9,349 nt of DNA from JBCBZH01 sp039815415 (GTDB lineage: Bacteria; Bacteroidota; Rhodothermia; Rhodothermales; Rubricoccaceae): contig JBCBZH010000171.1 of assembly GCA_039815415.1 (NCBI GenBank), positions 1 through 9,349 on the forward strand, read 5' to 3'. Position numbers and translations under genes: made by a program. How positions within the stretch are numbered: the stretch's first letter is position 1; each line of letters begins with the position of its first letter. The notes under the pieces are model-generated. The model did not search any database. It had not been told where the DNA came from and saw only the letters and a list, made by a program, of their open reading frames with translations. Below, piece by piece: positions 5,722-9,349 of the stretch.

Positions 5722-8459
5722 GGATCCAGGTCTGTGGCAGGATCCGGGTCATCGACGATATCAGTCGATGGCGGCCTTGGTTCAACGTCAGGAAATTCCC
5801 GGCGTGGAGGGAGTGGCGCCTTGTACGCGATCCATAGGCCCAATAGCCCAACGGCGAAGAAGGCCGCGATCCGAACCAGAGAGTCCGCTCGGGAGAGGTC
5901 CACGAAGAACAGCTTGAGGACCACCAGAGCCAGAACTGCAGCGCCGAAGAACCACATCGGTCGGCTCTCCTGCCGGACGGCCACGATGGTCAGAACCAGC
6001 GATAGGACCGTCCACGAAATCGCCAGCGCGGCCTGGAACGTGGCCGAGTTGAAGAGTGGGTCGATGTCGAAGGCGACGCTATCGAGCTGGTGAACACTGC
6101 GCGCGACTTCGAGCGTCAATCCGATGAACCCGAATATCCCTGCCAGTCCCCAGATGGCTGCCTTGAGGGTGGGGCGAGCGAGCCATGCAGCAAAGACGAC
6201 GAGGCTGCCCAATCCCGCTAGTGACGCCAGCCCGAGCGGATTCAGAACGGGGAGATAGGGGAGTGGATCGGCGCCCCCCGGGACACTGGCAATCGCGAGG
6301 ATCCAGATGGCGAGGGCTCCGGTGACCCCGGCCGCCGCCAGCCCGAGGCCAGTCCGAGACGTGACGCGGTTGAGGAGGTCCCCAGGAACTCGGAGGCTCC
6401 CGGCAAGCGCTCCAGCGAACACCAGCCCGACCCCGGCCGGAGCCCAGCCGGAGCCCAACTCGCCTCGGCCGCCCAACCATCCGAGTTCGGTGGCGAGCAC
6501 GAGCGCGATGAGCCAGGCCGTGGTGGCAGTGGCGACGGTGTGCAGGCGAGGTCGCGTGTGCCGATTGATCGCCAGCGCGAAGACAGCTACGCCCAGGGCG
6601 GCGGGCCACGCCAGCCAGCCACCGTCGGCGAAGAGATGACCAGCGTCGATGAGGCCAGCCAGCCAGAGCGTAAACCCAACGGGGATTAGGCCGAACGCGG
6701 AGAGCCGCATGGCTGACCAGTCGAGAGCGCGTCCCCCCAATAGCAAGCCCGCCGACGAAAGGGCGGCGAAGCCTACCAGAGCGGCGAGCTGGCGATCATC
6801 CGGCACCAGCTCGAGGGCATGCACGAACCCACTCGCGCCCCACCACAGGAGGCCTGCAATCAACAGCCCATGGCTTGCAAGCCTCTCCCATGCCCATGTG
6901 TTGGAGCGGTAGCGATGCAGGACATACGCGGAGAGGCCGAGTGCGATGGCGACGATCCATCCCGTCAGCGTCTCCGGGCCAAACGCCTCGTCGGGGTCGA
7001 GCACGCCCTGACGGAAGAGCACAGCAGCGGCGACGAGCTGGAGAGCGAGGCCGCCCCAGCGCATCCAGGCCTTGCGCTGACGCGCGCCAGTCCAGACAAG
7101 TGCGGCGCCTTCCAGCACCCAGAGCGCACCCACGAGCACTCGGTTGAAGGCCAGCGGCAACGCCAGCGTTGCGAACACCAGCCCAACGGCCAGAAAGGCG
7201 TCGGCGAGGAGGCGCAGGCTGGGGCCAGCGCGGTAGAGCCAGATCGTAACCACGAGATAGATCCCGGCGAGAATCGAAGCGCTCCACGCGTCGCCATAGG
7301 GCATCGTTTCGACCAGCCCGCGTTGCAGCACGAAGGTGGCTGCTGGGAGGCCGAAGACGAGCGTGCCATCCACGACGAGAACTCGCTCGGGTGGCGTTTC
7401 AGCCCGAATGGCGCGACGGGCAAAGTGAATCGCCAGCGCGAAGTAGATCGCGAAAAACACGATCAGGAACGGCTGGGTGGTGGCGTACAGCTCGGGGCGG
7501 TAGGTGAGCCCGCCCCAAAGGCCTCCGATGATGAACGTGCACCCGAACCCGAGAAGCGCCAGCGACCTCCAGCCCTTGATCCAGGCAATGCCCAGTACGC
7601 CGAGGTTGAGCGCCGTGTAGTAGCTGAACAGCAACACGTGGTTGCCGCTGTCGCTCCCTGCGAGGACGGGGGCCATGAAGCCGCCCAGCACACCAATCAG
7701 CGCAAGCGCCGGAGCATTCTGGATCACCGCCAGCGCGGCGCAGCCCGCCGCCACGATGGCCATCAGCACCAGCGCGACAAACGGGGGGAGCAGGTCGTAG
7801 AGCGCGTACGAGGCGTAGATCGTCAGGTACAGCACCGCCACGCCGCCGCCTTGGAGCGTGAGTGCGAACGCCTCGGATTTGGAGCGGACCCGCCAGCCCG
7901 TAGCGAGCAGCGCAGCCCCAACCGCCGACGTTGCCAGCAAGCGCACTTCGATGGGGAAGAGGCCCTGCTGAGCCGCATACCGGATGAACAACCCGACGGC
8001 TACAAAGACCAGCAGCAGCGATACCCGCGCGACGAGGTTGCCACCTGTCACGAAGGCCATGGCCCGGCGTAAGCCATCTCGCACGGTTGCCTCCATCGAG
8101 CCCTCGGCTGGACCCGAGGCGGTACGCTCTGCGGGAGGGCGCTCCGCACGAGGTCGTGCCTCGGGGCGTCGTCGAGGGCGCCGGGGGCGGCGTGGAGCCT
8201 GAGCCGTGGATCGGTCGGGGCGAGGAGGCTCAGTGGGTTCGCTCTCGGGGAGCGGTGAACTGGGAGAGCGAGCCGTCCGGGTTGGCGGGTCCTCGAGCTG
8301 GCGTTCCAGGCGACGAAGGCGTTGCGCATCCCGCATGCGGAGCCCGAACAGGCCTCCCACCACTGCGGCAAGAAGCGTCTCCACCTCAGATGCACCGAAC
8401 GCTAACGCAGTGACAACTGCACCAATGGCGAAGAGGAGGACCGGGACGAGTGTAGACAT
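5718..8459 (-). CDS. DUF2339 polytopic membrane protein
   Basis: A 913-residue protein with one N-terminal membrane hairpin (residues about 3-40), a basic helix (41-57), a proline/arginine-rich linker (about 60-120) and then a long series of hydrophobic helices to about residue 880. Family hallmarks are GGNLVARVS (139-147), ALTLQGGGVAVLYLT (199-213), GSDSGNHVLLF (268-278) and YRPELYATTQPF. The acidic, proline-rich C-terminal tail (about the last 33 residues) should be cytosolic. DUF2339 members are large inner-membrane proteins of unknown function, and nothing here narrows it. The ATG at 8459 (MSTLVPVLLFAIGAVV) opens directly with a membrane helix; the longer reading to 8540 translates a hairpin region and is rejected. 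It is alone on its strand, divergent from the lipoprotein gene, and shares TTAG (5718-5721) with the convergent gene's stop. Confidence 0.9.
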   Translation of the reverse strand: MSTLVPVLLFAIGAVVTALAFGASEVETLLAAVVGGLFGLRMRDAQRLRRLERQLEDPPTRTARSPSSPLPESEPTEPPRPDRSTAQAPRRPRRPRRRPEARPRAERPPAERTASGPAEGSMEATVRDGLRRAMAFVTGGNLVARVSLLLVFVAVGLFIRYAAQQGLFPIEVRLLATSAVGAALLATGWRVRSKSEAFALTLQGGGVAVLYLTIYASYALYDLLPPFVALVLMAIVAAGCAALAVIQNAPALALIGVLGGFMAPVLAGSDSGNHVLLFSYYTALNLGVLGIAWIKGWRSLALLGFGCTFIIGGLWGGLTYRPELYATTQPFLIVFFAIYFALAIHFARRAIRAETPPERVLVVDGTLVFGLPAATFVLQRGLVETMPYGDAWSASILAGIYLVVTIWLYRAGPSLRLLADAFLAVGLVFATLALPLAFNRVLVGALWVLEGAALVWTGARQRKAWMRWGGLALQLVAAAVLFRQGVLDPDEAFGPETLTGWIVAIALGLSAYVLHRYRSNTWAWERLASHGLLIAGLLWWGASGFVHALELVPDDRQLAALVGFAALSSAGLLLGGRALDWSAMRLSAFGLIPVGFTLWLAGLIDAGHLFADGGWLAWPAALGVAVFALAINRHTRPRLHTVATATTAWLIALVLATELGWLGGRGELGSGWAPAGVGLVFAGALAGSLRVPGDLLNRVTSRTGLGLAAAGVTGALAIWILAIASVPGGADPLPYLPVLNPLGLASLAGLGSLVVFAAWLARPTLKAAIWGLAGIFGFIGLTLEVARSVHQLDSVAFDIDPLFNSATFQAALAISWTVLSLVLTIVAVRQESRPMWFFGAAVLALVVLKLFFVDLSRADSLVRIAAFFAVGLLGLWIAYKAPLPPRREFPDVEPRPPSTDIVDDPDPATDLDP
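6785..6813. repeat. Inverted pair of the CGAGCTGG word inside the DUF2339 gene
   Basis: CGAGCTGG at 6785-6792 and CCAGCTCG at 6806-6813 make a perfect 8-base inverted repeat with a 13-base loop. It lies within the coding sequence, where the coding strand specifies LELVPDDRQLAAL. It has the same arm sequence as the intergenic hairpin at 4806-4832, with the arms in opposite order. Function is unknown; listed because the arms belong to the iterated word family. Confidence 0.45.
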
Positions 8460-8466
8460 CGATGCA

Positions 8467-8505
8467 CAAGCTACCGGTGCCGGATTCCGCGGACCGCGTA
8501 GCTTG
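8467..8505 (-). promoter_or_regulatory. Strong leader hairpin immediately upstream of the DUF2339 start
   Basis: CAAGCTACCGGT (8467-8478) pairs with ACCG-c-GTAGCTTG (8493-8505). This gives twelve base pairs with one bulged base. The 14-base loop region can form a further CCG/CGG helix. In the minus-strand transcript the hairpin ends seven bases before the ATG at 8459, so it covers the place a ribosome-binding site would occupy. This is consistent with translational control or an mRNA-stabilising 5' structure; as DNA it could also be an operator in the 130-base divergent gap (8460-8589), which contains no gene. The sequence matches no riboswitch class I know. Confidence 0.5.
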
Positions 8506-8589
8506 CAGACACGTTCCGGAGTCGCCAGCTCGAGTAGCAACTCTGTCGCTCCGTTTGTGTCTCCCTGCCGGATTGCCCGAAGGGTCTTG

Positions 8590-8949
8590 ATGATTATGAA
8601 CAGAATTGGGGTGTGCCTGATAGGTGTCGGGCTGGCGGCATGTGCGAGTATGCGCCCACTGACCTGGGACGAGCTGGCGGGGACCCGTTGGGCCGAGATT
8701 TGCCCAGACGAGCAGATCGCGACGGCCTTTCTTCGTCTCGAGCGGGATTCGAGCCTGGCGTGGAGCTACGAGCACCCGGACTCCCTGGCCTCGAGCGATG
8801 TGCATAGCTGGAGTATTGACGAGGGGCGCCTCGTAGTGAGCTGGAACCTCGGAGGGGCGGTCTCGCATTACCCAGCGAGTGCTGGCACGGACCTTGTCGG
8901 TTCGTCAACCTTCTGTTCAGAAGCGACGACCCTTGTGCCGACGCCGTAA
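8590..8949 (+). CDS. Small secreted lipoprotein, lipocalin-like by appearance
   Basis: A 119-residue protein beginning MIMNRIGVCLIGVGLAACAS. It has a short charged start, a hydrophobic stretch and a type II signal peptide with lipobox L15-A-A-C18, so the mature protein should be lipid-anchored at C18. The mature part reads WDELAGTRWAEIC, then FLRLERDSSLAWSYEH, VHSWSIDEGRLVVSW and STFCSEATTLVPTP. The alternating strands and the opening 'W-x-L-x-G-x-W' resemble lipocalin-like small lipoproteins, but this is an impression only. Two cysteines in the mature domain (in EIC and TFC) could form a disulfide. The ATG at 8596 would also give a working signal; 8590 is used as the first ATG of the frame after the divergent gap. 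Much longer in-frame extension to 8206 runs antisense through the DUF2339 gene and is rejected. The next gene starts 78 bases downstream. Confidence 0.8.
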   Translation: MIMNRIGVCLIGVGLAACASMRPLTWDELAGTRWAEICPDEQIATAFLRLERDSSLAWSYEHPDSLASSDVHSWSIDEGRLVVSWNLGGAVSHYPASAGTDLVGSSTFCSEATTLVPTP

Positions 8950-9027
8950 CCTCGGGCGCACGAACGGCGTCTTGGTCTCGTTCGCTGATTGCTGCACCGG
9001 ACCGCTTCGCTCCTTACGTCCCCCCGA

Positions 9028-9288
9028 ATGCCGATTCTCGCCCGAGCCGCTGCCCTGGCGCTCTGCCTCCTCGTTCCCGAGGCCCTTGCTCAAACTGCGA
9101 CCCTGAACGGTTTTGTCCGTGATGCGGACTCCGGGGAGACGCTCATTCAAGCCACCGTCCTTCTCGACGGTCCCGTTGAGCGGGGCGCCGCGACCAATAC
9201 CCAAGGGTTCTACACGGTCGGGTCGCTGCCAGCGGGCGCCTATGCGGTGACGGTCAGCTACGTGGGCTATCAGACACTGCGGGAGTAG
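9028..9288 (+). CDS. TonB-dependent receptor N-terminus (carboxypeptidase-regulatory-like domain), truncated by an in-frame TAG
   Basis: From the ATG at 9028 the protein begins MPILARAAALALCLLVPEAL and continues ending AQT, a clear Sec signal peptide with cleavage after ALA. The next ~65 residues are a CarboxypepD_reg-like domain: NGFVRDADSGETLIQATVLL, then GAATNTQGFYTVGSLPAGAY and VTVSYVGYQTLRE. This domain opens SusC- and FecA-type outer-membrane receptors of Bacteroidota, which take up large substrates in a TonB-driven way. Reading stops at TAG (9286-9288) after 86 residues, before the domain's last strand and far short of the plug and barrel of a ~900-residue receptor. The same frame then stays open to the window edge and looks like the missing strand (see 9289-9349). 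A short stand-alone domain is the alternative. The TTG at 8989 gives a longer, worse signal peptide. Confidence 0.75.
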   Translation: MPILARAAALALCLLVPEALAQTATLNGFVRDADSGETLIQATVLLDGPVERGAATNTQGFYTVGSLPAGAYAVTVSYVGYQTLRE

Positions 9289-9349
9289 CGTGCAGCCTAC
9301 ACGCGACTAGCGTTTAGCGGTGGGAGTCGTCAATTACAGCTAAAAACTA
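9289..9349 (+). other. In-frame continuation of the TonB receptor after the TAG
   Basis: In the same frame as 9028-9285, these bases read RAAYTRLAFSGGSRQLQLKT and remain open to the edge. The segment GGSRQLQLKT resembles the turn and final beta-strand (G-E-S-R-Q-L-x-L-x-L) that completes the regulatory-like domain and leads to the plug. That supports the receptor gene continuing beyond the window and being interrupted by one nonsense codon. The alternative is non-coding sequence; the last bases are AT-richer than the rest of the window. Confidence 0.5.

Noticed and set aside
6819..8072. A 417-codon plus-strand open frame
   Set aside because: It is antisense to the DUF2339 gene, is rich in H, Q, R and E with no domain pattern, and arises from GC-rich codon composition. 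The minus-strand reading has clear family motifs.
8157..8195. Tandem-looking CG-rich repeat as a structural DNA repeat
   Set aside because: It simply encodes the arginine/proline-rich linker of the DUF2339 protein.
8206..8589. In-frame 5' extension of the lipoprotein gene
   Set aside because: It would run antisense through the DUF2339 N-terminus and bury the signal peptide and lipobox internally.
9311..9347. TTTAGC...GCTAAA inverted repeat near the right edge as an attC or mobile-element end
   Set aside because: Core boxes are in the wrong order for an integron attC, the stem is only six bases, and the sequence is better explained as receptor coding sequence after the TAG.

Overview
The window is GC-rich, densely packed bacterial chromosome. 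It looks like a member of the Bacteroidota/Rhodothermota, most likely of Rhodothermales type. The grounds are a SusC/TonB-receptor style N-terminus with a carboxypeptidase-regulatory-like domain, a DUF2339 giant membrane protein, a DUF4175-like membrane protein fragment, and no Shine-Dalgarno sequence before any start codon. This placement is inferred from protein families, not from a marker gene. I see no rRNA, tRNA, CRISPR array, transposase or phage gene.

Layout, left to right. (1) 1-275, minus: the 5' end of a two-helix membrane protein (DUF4175-like) running off the left edge, followed by a 208-base divergent gap. (2) 484-3240, plus: glgA then glgC, a two-gene glycogen synthesis operon in which GlgC makes ADP-glucose and GlgA polymerises it. 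(3) 3237-5174, minus: an SCP2-like carrier gene, moeA (molybdopterin molybdenumtransferase) and a small antibiotic-biosynthesis-monooxygenase-fold gene, all in one direction and converging on glgC. (4) 5278-5721, plus: an unrecognised 147-residue protein. (5) 5718-8459, minus: a 913-residue DUF2339 polytopic membrane protein whose leader contains a strong hairpin just before the start codon. (6) 8590-9349, plus: a small lipoprotein, then the start of an outer-membrane receptor whose frame carries an in-frame TAG about 60 bases before the window ends.

The main signals beyond gene content are these. A 10-mer, CGAGCTGGCG, occurs 12 times (19 times for its 8-base core) in all codon phases, on both strands and between genes, including two inverted pairs that form hairpins; it behaves like a chromosome-wide iterated DNA word. 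Both convergent gene pairs end with stop codons overlapping by two bases, so neither has an intergenic terminator. The DUF2339 leader hairpin sits where a ribosome must load. The terminal receptor gene looks interrupted by one nonsense codon. I found no convincing new defence or mobile system here.
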